Assembly (NCBI GenBank): GCA_023418995.1
Contig: JAEZYP010000070.1
Location: forward strand, 1 to 64,000
Length of the DNA stretch: 64,000 bases
From: Bacillota bacterium
GTDB taxonomy: Bacteria > Bacillota > Clostridia > Oscillospirales > Acutalibacteraceae
Reading direction: 5' to 3'
Every line of letters starts with the position of its first letter. Position 1 is the stretch's first letter. The translations under genes and the position numbers were made by a program. Shown here in pieces: positions 43,330-51,936 of this stretch. The notes below the pieces were generated by a model, which saw nothing but the letters and a program-made list of their open reading frames with translations, was not told the origin of the DNA and made no database searches.

Positions 43330-45309
43330 CTATCTATCCCAAATTTTCAGTGTGCTCAGTGAATTTTTTAAGAACTGCGCCTGCGTGCTCATTTCCTCAC
43401 TGGCCGCCGCGCTCTCTTCCGCTGTGGCAGAATTTGTCTGTACTACGGCGGATATCTGGTCGACACCGAGTGTTATCTGAGTAATGGAAGCTGCCTGCTC
43501 CCTGGAAGAAGAGGAAATCTTGCCGACGAATTCAGCCGTCTTTTTGACAGAATCCTTCGTTTCAATTAAGGACTTTGCAGTTTCGTCCGCTATTCTTGTA
43601 CCCTTCTCCACCGCTTTGATCGAATCCTGTATCAGCTTGGTTGTATTTTTTGCCGCTTGCGCGCTTTTGCCCGCAAGATTCCGTACCTCGTCGGCTACCA
43701 CGGCAAAACCTTTTCCGGCCGCCCCTGCACGCGCGGCTTCAACCGCAGCGTTCAGCGCAAGAATATTTGTCTGGAAAGCGATATCCTCAATCGTTTTGAT
43801 GATTTTTCCGATCTGCTTGGAGGAATCGCTGATATCCTTCATTGCGGCTACCATCTGGTCCATCTTCTGGGTTTCGCCTTCAATTTGGGCAGCTGCCGCT
43901 TCTGAAATCCGGTTGGCCGTTTCGGAATCTGATGCATTTTGGTTTACTGCCACGCTGATCTCTGCAATAGAAGCGGAGAGCTCTTCAACCGAGCTTGCCT
44001 GCACCGTAGCTCCCTGAGAAAGCGCCTGAGAAGCGTTTGAAACCTGCAAGGCTCCGGCAGCCACCTCATCGGCCGATCTGCTAAAGCCCCGCAGCATTTC
44101 GTTCAGGTTGGCGCTTATTGTTTCGAGCGAGGTTTTGATGGCCGCAAAATCGCCCTTGTAATCCTGCCTGATCTCGGTGGTAAAATCGCCCGCGGCAAGG
44201 CTGCCTAAGACGGTTGAAATATCATTGACATAGCCACTTAACGTGTTTACCGTAGCGGAAAAAGACCGTGAAAGATTCCCGATTTCATCTCTGCTTCTAA
44301 ACTCGGGAACTTCCGAGTGTAAATCTCCTTCCGAAAGTTTTTCGATTCGGTCTACCAGACGGATAACCGGCCTGGCAATCGGGTTTGCGATCCGGAACGC
44401 GACGAGGATGGATATCACAATAAACAAAGCCAGCAAAGCGATCATCATATAAATGGAAAAATAAAAGCCGCTCATCATTTCGGAGAGCTTGGCGGTCACA
44501 CCGATCGACCACCCGTCAGTATCTTTAATGGGCGTATAAGAGATGTAGGACCGCGCGCCGTTTAGGTTATATTCCTGCCCGTCCGTCCTGGATTTCACCA
44601 TATCCTGAATCACGTTCGCGATTTCGGAATATCGCCTGTCTTTTTTACCGAGGCTTATGTAATTTGTAAAATCCGATACCCTCTTTTTATCTTTATGAGC
44701 GATAATCGTACCCGTTTTGTCCACGATAAGACTAAACCCGGTCTGCCCTATGGTAGCGCCGTTCGCCAACTCGCTGAAGGTATCCGCACTCAGAACGCCA
44801 TACACGATTCCCTTGTAGCCGGATGAATTGTTTGCTTTGGCGGACACGTAGACAACCAGATCGGAACCGCCCTTTTGAACAACCGGGCTGGAAACGTAAA
44901 CCTTGCCGTCAATTGCCTGCTTGAAAAATTCCTCTTTACTGACATCGGCTCCGTCATCAGTTTTACCGCCGGAATCACAGGTATGAATCTCGGTAAATCC
45001 GTAATCGGAGGCAAATTTCTCTTTTAAGGATTTTATAATAACCTCTGAAAGACCGCTGCTTGTCAGGGTACCGTCTCCGGCTACCTGCTCGATATTGGTT
45101 TTGTATTGCTGGATTTTATGTTGGATTACCTTACTGTATGCCTTTGAGGCAATTCCGGATTGCAGCTTCATGCTTGAGTAGCTGCTGTTATAAAGAACCA
45201 CACCGGAAACCGCGCCGCAAAGGATACTGATCCCTGCAGATAAACCAACCAGGCCGATAAGCATTTTCTTTTTAATGGATTTTTTCTTTGTTCTTTCCGA
45301 TTCACTCAT
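43330..45309 (-). CDS. Methyl-accepting chemotaxis protein
   Basis: This 659-residue receptor has a first membrane helix at about 15-40, an extracellular Cache-type sensor domain, a second helix (FYFSIYMMIALLALFIVISILVAF) near 275-300, a HAMP domain, and a long cytoplasmic signalling domain. The hairpin tip EDIAFQTNILALNAAVEAARAGAAGKGFAVVADEVRNLAGKSAQAAKNT is the conserved CheA/CheW-binding region. ATG 45309 is chosen for GGAGGG six bases upstream. It follows the YesN-type regulator in region F and may allow chemotaxis towards the sugar imported by the nearby ABC system. Confidence 0.95.
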   Translation of the reverse strand: MSESERTKKKSIKKKMLIGLVGLSAGISILCGAVSGVVLYNSSYSSMKLQSGIASKAYSKVIQHKIQQYKTNIEQVAGDGTLTSSGLSEVIIKSLKEKFASDYGFTEIHTCDSGGKTDDGADVSKEEFFKQAIDGKVYVSSPVVQKGGSDLVVYVSAKANNSSGYKGIVYGVLSADTFSELANGATIGQTGFSLIVDKTGTIIAHKDKKRVSDFTNYISLGKKDRRYSEIANVIQDMVKSRTDGQEYNLNGARSYISYTPIKDTDGWSIGVTAKLSEMMSGFYFSIYMMIALLALFIVISILVAFRIANPIARPVIRLVDRIEKLSEGDLHSEVPEFRSRDEIGNLSRSFSATVNTLSGYVNDISTVLGSLAAGDFTTEIRQDYKGDFAAIKTSLETISANLNEMLRGFSRSADEVAAGALQVSNASQALSQGATVQASSVEELSASIAEISVAVNQNASDSETANRISEAAAAQIEGETQKMDQMVAAMKDISDSSKQIGKIIKTIEDIAFQTNILALNAAVEAARAGAAGKGFAVVADEVRNLAGKSAQAAKNTTKLIQDSIKAVEKGTRIADETAKSLIETKDSVKKTAEFVGKISSSSREQAASITQITLGVDQISAVVQTNSATAEESAAASEEMSTQAQFLKNSLSTLKIWDR

Positions 45310-45402
45310 TCCATTCCCTCCTATTTTTTGCGTCAAATAAGAGCGGGGAATCCTTAATTTCTCTTATAAGCGCAAGATCAAATCCCCTGCCGCCAAATTG
45401 TT

Positions 45403-47007
45403 TTAATGCGGTGCCAAGCTTTCTCTTAATTCGTTCGGGGACATTTTAAAATGCTTCTTAAAACAGTAACTGAAATAATGCGGGTCAGAGTAGCCTATTT
45501 CCGAGGCGATTTCATAATTCTTCATTCCGGTGGTAAGAATTAAATCCTTTGCTTTTTCCATGCGGAGCTCGGTCAAGTAGTTTACAAAGGTGGTTCCGGT
45601 TTCTTTTTTAAACACAGCACGGAAATAGCTCGCGCTTAAGTGCAGAAATTCGCTGACCTCATCCAGCGAAAGGTCCGGGTGCTTATATCGTTCCGCTATT
45701 ATTTTTTTAGCCTTCTCCACCGCGGCGGAGCAGCTGTTTTTGCGATTCTGCACAATGCCGTTCAACAGCTTTTCAGCAGAGCCGCAGGCAATCGCCTCCA
45801 TTTTATCGGTGCTCCACATATCGAAAACACTTTTCATATCAGATTCGGCAACAATCTCTTCCTCCGATATCCCAATGTTATCCGCTTCCCGGAGCAAGCA
45901 CATCAGAATCGTCAGGGTACAGTAACGCTGCAGAGAAATGCCGCCCTGCCTGTTTTCCGTAGCCTGCATGCACTCGTGCACAATTTTCTGCGTGCTCTGA
46001 AGATCTCCCATCTTTACCGCCGAAAGAAACTGCATTTCCAGATTTTTATCAAAAGCCGTTGTGCTGCGGCGCTGCGGCTCGATATCCTTGATAAAAATAA
46101 CCCGGTTATCCCCGACAGAATTCCGGTAGCTGAGCGCGGCGAGAGCTTCCTCATAGGATGTGCGGAGCTCGCTCCAGTGCCCGCAGACGCACCCTTTTCC
46201 CACCGTAACGGTAAAGTGCAGATGCGTTTCAATCGCGGTACGGATTTCCTCCAAGCAGCTGCTGAAGCTGTTTAATTTCGCGGCATCATCGTACCCGGCA
46301 ATCGCGATTACCTTATTGGAGCTGTATATCGCCGTACCGATGCAGTACGTTTCCATTACTTCCTTTGATATGTTGTAAATGGCAAAGTCGATAAGGTCAT
46401 CCGATTCCTGCGCGAAATCATTTTCCTGCGGGATAGGGTCATTCATAATTACCGCAATCTGAAAAGATTTTTTATCCAGAAAATTCAGTTTTAAAAAGCG
46501 TAGCTTTTGTTCTGCCTCCCTGTCGCTGACACCATCCGTAAAAAGGTTATTTAGAAATACGCTTTGCAGCATGGGCAGATTCTGCTGGTAAAACTCCTCA
46601 AGCTGAACCATATTCGTACTCTGCCGGTATTCTTCATCCAGAACCTCCCTGATCTCTTTTAGCGACTGCAGCATGCTCTCAGCTGTAACCGGTTTTAGGA
46701 TATATTTCATTACCTTTAAATCAATGGCTTTCTGCGCGTAATTAAAATCATTGTAACCGGTTAAAAAAACAATTTTTATTGACGGATAATCCTTCTTTAG
46801 ACACTGAGAAGCCTCAATACCGGTGAGAAACGGCATATTGATATCCGTAATCACCAAATCCGGAATATCCTTTTCCACAAGCTCCAGCAGCTCGTGTCCG
46901 TTTGAACAGCACCCGATCATTTCAAAGCCGCAGCTGTTCCAATCCACCAGTCTGGCAATATTATTACGGACTACCGCTTCATCATCAGCAAAAATTAATT
47001 TATACAA
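45403..47007 (-). CDS. AraC-type response regulator (YesN-like)
   Basis: This 534-residue regulator has a receiver domain with acidic residues D8-D9 and the phosphorylatable D55 (LVITDINMP), a central linker domain, and a C-terminal AraC-type DNA-binding domain of about 100 residues (LSLDEVSEFLHLSASYFRAVFKKETGTTFVNYL and MKNYEIASEIGYSDPHYFSYCFKKHFKMSPNELR). The start codon is TTG, with AGGGGG eight bases upstream; the nearby ATG is out of frame. It is the presumed partner of the YesM-like kinase at 51937-53682 and an activator of the region F importer. Confidence 0.93.
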   Translation of the reverse strand: MYKLIFADDEAVVRNNIARLVDWNSCGFEMIGCCSNGHELLELVEKDIPDLVITDINMPFLTGIEASQCLKKDYPSIKIVFLTGYNDFNYAQKAIDLKVMKYILKPVTAESMLQSLKEIREVLDEEYRQSTNMVQLEEFYQQNLPMLQSVFLNNLFTDGVSDREAEQKLRFLKLNFLDKKSFQIAVIMNDPIPQENDFAQESDDLIDFAIYNISKEVMETYCIGTAIYSSNKVIAIAGYDDAAKLNSFSSCLEEIRTAIETHLHFTVTVGKGCVCGHWSELRTSYEEALAALSYRNSVGDNRVIFIKDIEPQRRSTTAFDKNLEMQFLSAVKMGDLQSTQKIVHECMQATENRQGGISLQRYCTLTILMCLLREADNIGISEEEIVAESDMKSVFDMWSTDKMEAIACGSAEKLLNGIVQNRKNSCSAAVEKAKKIIAERYKHPDLSLDEVSEFLHLSASYFRAVFKKETGTTFVNYLTELRMEKAKDLILTTGMKNYEIASEIGYSDPHYFSYCFKKHFKMSPNELRESLAPH

Positions 47008-47043
47008 GATTCATTCCCCCTATGAGAACATTATATCTCAATA

Positions 47044-47097
47044 TTGCCGTTTTATCATCAGTAAACGGCAAGGGCGACATCAGTGATGTCGCCCTTG
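47044..47097 (-). other. Two overlapping stem-loops after binding-protein gene
   Basis: TTGCCGTTT and AAACGGCAA (47044-47071) form one hairpin. AAGGGCGACATC and GATGTCGCCCTT (47070-47096), extended by one C-G pair, form a second with a three-base loop. They share three bases, so only one can form fully at a time. They lie between the binding-protein and response-regulator genes; a minus-strand T-run is lacking. Confidence 0.55.
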
Positions 47098-47130
47098 GTG
47101 ATACGTAAAGAAAAGGTAAGAGGAATAAAT

Positions 47131-48156
47131 TTACTGGTTAAGGATTGCGCTGACAGCGGCATCCTTGTAGTTTTTGGTTGTTACCATAGTAACACCGGTA
47201 TCAACATTCTTGTTGTCGATTTTTTTGCCATTGATGAGATCCAGCACGAGGTCAACACCCTTTGAACCCATGACGGACGGCATTTGAACAGCTGTACCCT
47301 TGATTGCACCGGAGACAAGACCGGCTTTAATATCGTCGGAGTTATCGAAACCAACAACGGCAATCTTATCGCCGAGCTTCTTTTCGGTAACGGCCTGTGC
47401 TACACCAACTGCGGACTGGTCGTTTGCGCCCCAGATGCCCTTGAGGTTCGGGTTAGCGGAAATGAAGTCCGTTGCCTGGTTTGCAGCCTTTGTCGGGTCA
47501 GAATCGCAGTACTGAACGCCAACGATTTTAATCTTCGGATGATTCTTTTTGATTTCATCGGTAAAGCCTTTTTCACGGTCAACAGCAGTCTGCGTTCCGG
47601 CAGCGAAGTTAACGATTGCAACATCGCCGGAATCGCCGATCAGCTCAGCCATGAGCTTCGCGCAGCTTGCGCCCGCGTCAACGTTATTGGTTGCAAGGAA
47701 TGCGTCATAAGCGTCTTCGGAAATACCGGAGTCGATCATAACAACCGGGATTCCGGCAGCTTTTGCTTTTTTGACCGGCTCTACGAGAGCGTCTTTGTCG
47801 CAGGCTGCGAGGATGATGCCGTCATACTTGTCGCTGATGCAGGTTTCAATAATCTGAACCTGTTTGTCGATGTCTGCTTCGGTCGGGGGGCCTAAGTGCG
47901 TAACCTCAACATTACCGAGCTTCTGGGCTTCTTTCTCGGCATTCTTCTTAACAGTCTGCCAGTATGTTGAATCCACCATTTTTGTAACAAGAGCAATCTT
48001 ATACTTTTTGCCTGCTGTGTCGGTAGATGCAGCCGCAGAGGAAGCCGGTGCTGTTGATTCGGCAGCTGCGCTGGAAGCGGACTGCTGGCTGGAACAGCCA
48101 ACTGCTGTGGACAGAATCATCAGTGCGGATAAAACGATGCTGAAAATCCTTTTCAT
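47131..48156 (-). CDS. Sugar ABC transporter substrate-binding lipoprotein (region F)
   Basis: This 341-residue RbsB-type lipoprotein has a signal peptide ending TAVGC with Cys at 21, and a Ser/Ala/Thr linker to about 48. The binding domain contains VTKMVDSTYWQTVKKNAEKEAQKLG, YDGIILAACDKDALVEPVKKAKAAGIPVVMIDSG and GIWGANDQSAVGVAQAV. It is the last transporter gene of the region F operon, downstream of ATPase and permease. It resembles the periplasmic part of xylose, ribose or galactose systems. Confidence 0.92.
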   Translation of the reverse strand: MKRIFSIVLSALMILSTAVGCSSQQSASSAAAESTAPASSAAASTDTAGKKYKIALVTKMVDSTYWQTVKKNAEKEAQKLGNVEVTHLGPPTEADIDKQVQIIETCISDKYDGIILAACDKDALVEPVKKAKAAGIPVVMIDSGISEDAYDAFLATNNVDAGASCAKLMAELIGDSGDVAIVNFAAGTQTAVDREKGFTDEIKKNHPKIKIVGVQYCDSDPTKAANQATDFISANPNLKGIWGANDQSAVGVAQAVTEKKLGDKIAVVGFDNSDDIKAGLVSGAIKGTAVQMPSVMGSKGVDLVLDLINGKKIDNKNVDTGVTMVTTKNYKDAAVSAILNQ

Positions 48157-48222
48157 AAAAATTCTCCTACTTTCTTTAATTTATGATACCGCCTTATGCG
48201 GTTATCTACTCTTGGAAAACAA

Positions 48223-49236
48223 TTACAAGTTGTTTTGCTTGGTTCTGCGGAGAGTATCATACCAGACTCCCACAATAATGATACCGCCGATAATAACCAT
48301 CTGAACGAAAGCGTCGACCTTAATCAGGTTCAGACCGTTACGCAGGACACCCATGACCGCTGCGCCGATTACCGTGCCGAGGATGCTGCCTTCGCCGCCC
48401 ATTACGGATGTACCGCCAATAACAGCTGCCGCGATGCCTTCAAGCTCGTAGCCGGTACCTGCGTTCGACTGAGCGGAAGCAAGTCTGGCCGCGAGAAGGA
48501 TACCGGCAATCGCCGAGGTTGCACCCGCGATAATATAGGCAATCAGCTTTGTGCTGAACACGTTAATACCGGAAAGCCGGGCTGCTTCTTCGTTGGAACC
48601 GATTGCAAATAGTCTTCTGCCATAAGCGGTTTTGGAGAGCACAATACCCATGATAATTGCCAGAACAACCATGATTACCGCCGGGAAAGGAATTTTGCCG
48701 AAAATTGTACCGCCGCCGATAAATTTAAACTGGGAAACAATTTCTTTATTTTCCAGACTCTGAATGGAAACCGGCTTGCCGGCACCAACCAGCTGGGTCA
48801 GACCTCTGAATGCGTATTGCGTACCAAGCGTTGCAATAAACGGTGTAACATTCATCTTTGTGATAACAAGACCGTTGATTAAGCCGGTTACAACACCGCC
48901 CAAAATGCCAACTAAAATGGAGAGAAATAATCCGTATCCCATCGTAATGCACTTCGCGCAGATAATTCCGCCGAAGCCAACCACAGAACCGGCTGAAAGG
49001 TCGGTGCCTGCCGTAATCAGCACAAAGGTCAAACCAAAGCCCAGGATAGCATAAGGTGTAATTTGCAAGAAAACCGTAAGCAGGTTGTTAATCTCACCAA
49101 ATTTACCACCGGATAAAACACTGAACAGTATCATTAAAAAGAGCAAAACACCAAATGCCATAAATTTTTGAATGAGGTCGCCCGCATTCGATTTTTTTAT
49201 CTTTGCCGCAGTATCGGCACCTGTATTGCCTGCCAT
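48223..49236 (-). CDS. Sugar ABC transporter permease (region F)
   Basis: This 337-residue RbsC-family permease contains GLTFVLITAGTDLSAGSVVGFGGIICAK and NAGTGYELEGIAAAVIGGTSVMGGEGSILGT, the usual signatures. I used ATG 49236, one base after the ATPase stop; the in-frame ATG at 49257 would overlap the upstream gene and has no good site. It forms the channel for the sugar bound by the protein at 47131-48156. Confidence 0.93.
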   Translation of the reverse strand: MAGNTGADTAAKIKKSNAGDLIQKFMAFGVLLFLMILFSVLSGGKFGEINNLLTVFLQITPYAILGFGLTFVLITAGTDLSAGSVVGFGGIICAKCITMGYGLFLSILVGILGGVVTGLINGLVITKMNVTPFIATLGTQYAFRGLTQLVGAGKPVSIQSLENKEIVSQFKFIGGGTIFGKIPFPAVIMVVLAIIMGIVLSKTAYGRRLFAIGSNEEAARLSGINVFSTKLIAYIIAGATSAIAGILLAARLASAQSNAGTGYELEGIAAAVIGGTSVMGGEGSILGTVIGAAVMGVLRNGLNLIKVDAFVQMVIIGGIIIVGVWYDTLRRTKQNNL

Positions 49237-49237
49237 A

Positions 49238-50740
49238 TTAAGCACCCTTCCTTCCATCGTCTCGAATTCCCGCAGCTAAACGAAGAATTTTTTCCTGCGT
49301 TGCTTCCTCCCGGTTCAGCTCACCGGAAATTTGACCACCGTGCATTACCAGAACTCTGTCACTCATGCCGAGGATTTCCGGAAGCTCCGAGGAAATCATG
49401 ATAATGGCCACTCCGTTATCGCTTAACCTGTTCATCAGCTCGTAAACCTCATATTTCGCGCCAACATCGATGCCACGTGTCGGTTCATCAAAAATCAGAA
49501 CCTTAATGTTGTTGCAGAGCCATTTCGCGAGAACAATCTTTTGCTGGTTTCCCCCGGAGAGGTTGCCGACCGTTTGATTCATGCTCGGCGTTTTAATGTT
49601 AAGGCTCTTAATATATTCATCCGCATTTTTCTTCGCTTCGGTTTCATCCATAAAGCCTGCCTTCTGGAGCTGAGGGATGTGAGCGAGGTTAATGTTTCGC
49701 TCGACCGTCATATTCAACGCAAGACCATCGCGCTTGCGGTCCTCGGTAATGTAGCCGATCCCGTTTTTAATCGCGGTGTTGATATCCGTAATCTGAAGCT
49801 GCTTACCGTCGAGGAATACCTCCTTGCTGGTGGTTTTATCAGCGCCGAAAATCGCCCTTGCCAGCTCTGTTCTGCCGGCACCCATCAACCCCGCCAAGCC
49901 TACAATTTCGCCGGCGTGTACTTCGATGTGGTTAACGTTCACTTTTTTATTGCGTACATTGCGTGCCTCAAAGACGACGTCGCCGATTTTTCGCTCATAT
50001 ACCGGGAATTTATCGGTTAAAGCTCTGCCGACCATCATCTTTACCAGCTCGTCAATGGTAACATCCTTATAATCACGGGTCCCTATATACTGACCGTCAC
50101 GGATTACGGATACACGGTCGGTGATTCTGGCGAGTTCCTCCAGACGGTGCGAAATGTAGAACATGCCGACGCCCTTATCTTTCAGCTTATGTATGATAGC
50201 GAAAAGACGGTCGATTTCCGACTCTGTAAGCGCGGCGGTGGGTTCATCCAGAACAAGTATCTGGGAATTGAACGAGATTGCCTTGGCAATCTCAACCATT
50301 TGCTGCTCCGCAACGCTCAGGTTTCGAATCAACGCCTTCGGGCTGAAGGTAAGTCCCAATTCATCCAAAATCTCTTTCGTCTTCTTATACATTTGCTTGT
50401 CGTCAATCAAAAAACCTTTTTTCGGCTGGCGGTCCAGCCAGATATTATCCTCAACAGATAAATGCGGGCAAAGATTAAACTCCTGAAAAATGATGCTAAT
50501 TCCAAGCTCGTGCGCTTTATTCGTATCTTCGATTACAACCTTTTCGCCGTTAATGTAAATTTCGCCCTCTTCGGCGTGATAAACACCGGAGAGCACCTTC
50601 ATCAGGGTGGATTTACCGGCTCCGTTCTCGCCGCAAATCGCGTGAACCTCTCCCGCGTTTAGGTCTAGGCTGACATTGCTGAGCGCCTTAACGCCCGGGA
50701 ACGATTTCGAGATATCCTTCATTCTCAATAATTCAGCCAT
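49238..50740 (-). CDS. Sugar ABC transporter ATP-binding protein (region F)
   Basis: This 500-residue double-domain ATPase has Walker A GENGAGKST, Walker B ILVLDEPTAALT, the second-domain GLMGAGRTEL, signature LSGGNQQKIV and VLIFDEPTRGID. ATG 50740 is supported by GGAGG seven bases upstream; the earlier ATG at 50788 lies across the operator region. It is the first gene of the importer unit, directly after two GAAACGTTTC-type operators. Confidence 0.93.
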   Translation of the reverse strand: MAELLRMKDISKSFPGVKALSNVSLDLNAGEVHAICGENGAGKSTLMKVLSGVYHAEEGEIYINGEKVVIEDTNKAHELGISIIFQEFNLCPHLSVEDNIWLDRQPKKGFLIDDKQMYKKTKEILDELGLTFSPKALIRNLSVAEQQMVEIAKAISFNSQILVLDEPTAALTESEIDRLFAIIHKLKDKGVGMFYISHRLEELARITDRVSVIRDGQYIGTRDYKDVTIDELVKMMVGRALTDKFPVYERKIGDVVFEARNVRNKKVNVNHIEVHAGEIVGLAGLMGAGRTELARAIFGADKTTSKEVFLDGKQLQITDINTAIKNGIGYITEDRKRDGLALNMTVERNINLAHIPQLQKAGFMDETEAKKNADEYIKSLNIKTPSMNQTVGNLSGGNQQKIVLAKWLCNNIKVLIFDEPTRGIDVGAKYEVYELMNRLSDNGVAIIMISSELPEILGMSDRVLVMHGGQISGELNREEATQEKILRLAAGIRDDGRKGA

Positions 50741-50767
50741 TAACTCACCTCCGTATTCCAAATAGCT

Positions 50768-50777
50768 GAAACGTTTC
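50768..50777. promoter_or_regulatory. GAAACGTTTC operator, proximal to importer gene
   Basis: The 12-bp TGAAACGTTTCA (50767-50778) is a perfect palindrome 27 bases upstream of the ATPase start. It is one of five related sites in regions F and G. Confidence 0.65.
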
Positions 50778-50789
50778 AAGCAAATCAAC

Positions 50790-50799
50790 GAACCGTTTC
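50790..50799. promoter_or_regulatory. GAAACGTTTC-like operator, distal
   Basis: GAACCGTTTC differs at one position from the palindrome and is centred 22 bp (two helical turns) from the proximal site. The adjoining 242-bp gap otherwise holds a weak -10 (TAGTAT on the minus strand) and a terminator. Confidence 0.5.
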
Positions 50800-50904
50800 G
50801 CTTTTACATGCTTATACTATCAAATTTAAAATCAAAACGGAATATAAAAAATAACTGTGATGGTTAAAAAAATGACTATTATCACAGAATATTATTCTGA
50901 TAAA

Positions 50905-50944
50905 AAAAAGGATTCGCCGAAATGACAATCAGCGAACCCTTTTC
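50905..50944 (-). terminator. Terminator-like hairpin after sensing binding protein
   Basis: AAGGATTCGC and GCGAACCCTT pair with one mismatch around a 14-base loop, flanked by A and T runs. It lies between the kinase/binding-protein unit and the importer unit. Confidence 0.65.
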
Positions 50945-50982
50945 TTCAAGGTGAAACGATTATATTTTACAAATCACACCAT

Positions 50983-51927
50983 TTAATCGAACGGAAAAAT
51001 AAGCTGCTCATTCTTCATTGTAAACATATTGCTTTTATCCACTACGCATACATCTGTGTAGGTTGTTCGTTGGTATGCCTGCCGGTTCAAAATCTTAGCT
51101 ACTGTCTCCATGCTGTAATATCCCATCATATACGGGTTTTGCAGAACCGCCACCCGAAGAATACCGCGGTCCATATAATCCGCCTCCTCCACCGTACAGT
51201 CAATCGAGCCGAGGTAAACATCCCTGCGGTTTGATTCCTCCAGAGCGCGGGCCGCTCCGGTTGCGGCCTGCGCGTTCAGACCGACCAGCGCGGTGATTTC
51301 GGGATGCCTCTGCAAAATGGACTTCGTCAGGGCCGCCGCCGTGTCAAAATTGGAATCGCAGTAGACGGTATCAACAATTTTCAGAGAGGAGGCTTTATCG
51401 ATGTAATCCTCAAAGCCCTCCTGCCTTTCAATGCCGGGGGATGCATTCTTGACAAACCCTATTACACCGATTTTGGAGTTCGGCGGGAGCCGTTTGACCA
51501 TCTCCTCCGCGAGGGTTGTGCCCGCTTTATAATTATCGGTTGAAACGGAGGAAAGCCACTTGCTGCTGTTTACAGCAGAATCCACGAGTACTACAGAAAT
51601 TCCGCTTTCAACCGCTTCTTCCATCGGTTTTGCCATAAGGTCGTAGTCCCCCGCCGCCAGAACAATCGCGTCATATTTATTTTTTATTGCCTGCTCGATA
51701 TAAACGGTCTGCTGGCGGTAATCCTTTTCCTGCTTTGTTCCGACAAAGCTGATTTCAAGATTACGGTTGTTTCCTGCCGCAAGAGCGCCTTCATAAACAC
51801 TCTTCCAGAAATCCGACTCCGTTGATTTTACAATCAAGGCAACTTTATAGTTCTTTTTCTGTACGGAGCAGGAACAGAGAGAAAGCATCAGAAAGAAAAC
51901 GAGAAGCGCGGCTGTGATTCTTTTCAT
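50983..51927 (-). CDS. Periplasmic sugar-binding protein, probable sensor partner
   Basis: This 314-residue RbsB-like protein has a signal peptide with candidate lipobox Cys at 18 or 20 (LSLCSC). The fold signatures YDAIVLAAGDYDLMAKPMEEAVESGISVVLVDS and SDFWKSVYEGALAAGNNRNLEISF are clear. It has no permease or ATPase beside it other than those across a terminator, and it follows the sensor kinase by nine bases. The arrangement suggests that it presents the sugar to the kinase rather than to a transporter, as ChvE-type or XylFII-type proteins do. Confidence 0.85.
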   Translation of the reverse strand: MKRITAALLVFFLMLSLCSCSVQKKNYKVALIVKSTESDFWKSVYEGALAAGNNRNLEISFVGTKQEKDYRQQTVYIEQAIKNKYDAIVLAAGDYDLMAKPMEEAVESGISVVLVDSAVNSSKWLSSVSTDNYKAGTTLAEEMVKRLPPNSKIGVIGFVKNASPGIERQEGFEDYIDKASSLKIVDTVYCDSNFDTAAALTKSILQRHPEITALVGLNAQAATGAARALEESNRRDVYLGSIDCTVEEADYMDRGILRVAVLQNPYMMGYYSMETVAKILNRQAYQRTTYTDVCVVDKSNMFTMKNEQLIFPFD

Positions 51928-51936
51928 TTCAGCACC

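Noticed and set aside
45640..46275. 211-residue plus-strand frame
   Set aside because: It is the antisense of the YesN-type regulator.
50767..50778. CcpA catabolite-repression site
   Set aside because: TGAAACGTTTCA resembles a cre element, but the repeated copies with fixed geometry near one LacI gene make a dedicated repressor more likely. CcpA binding is not excluded.
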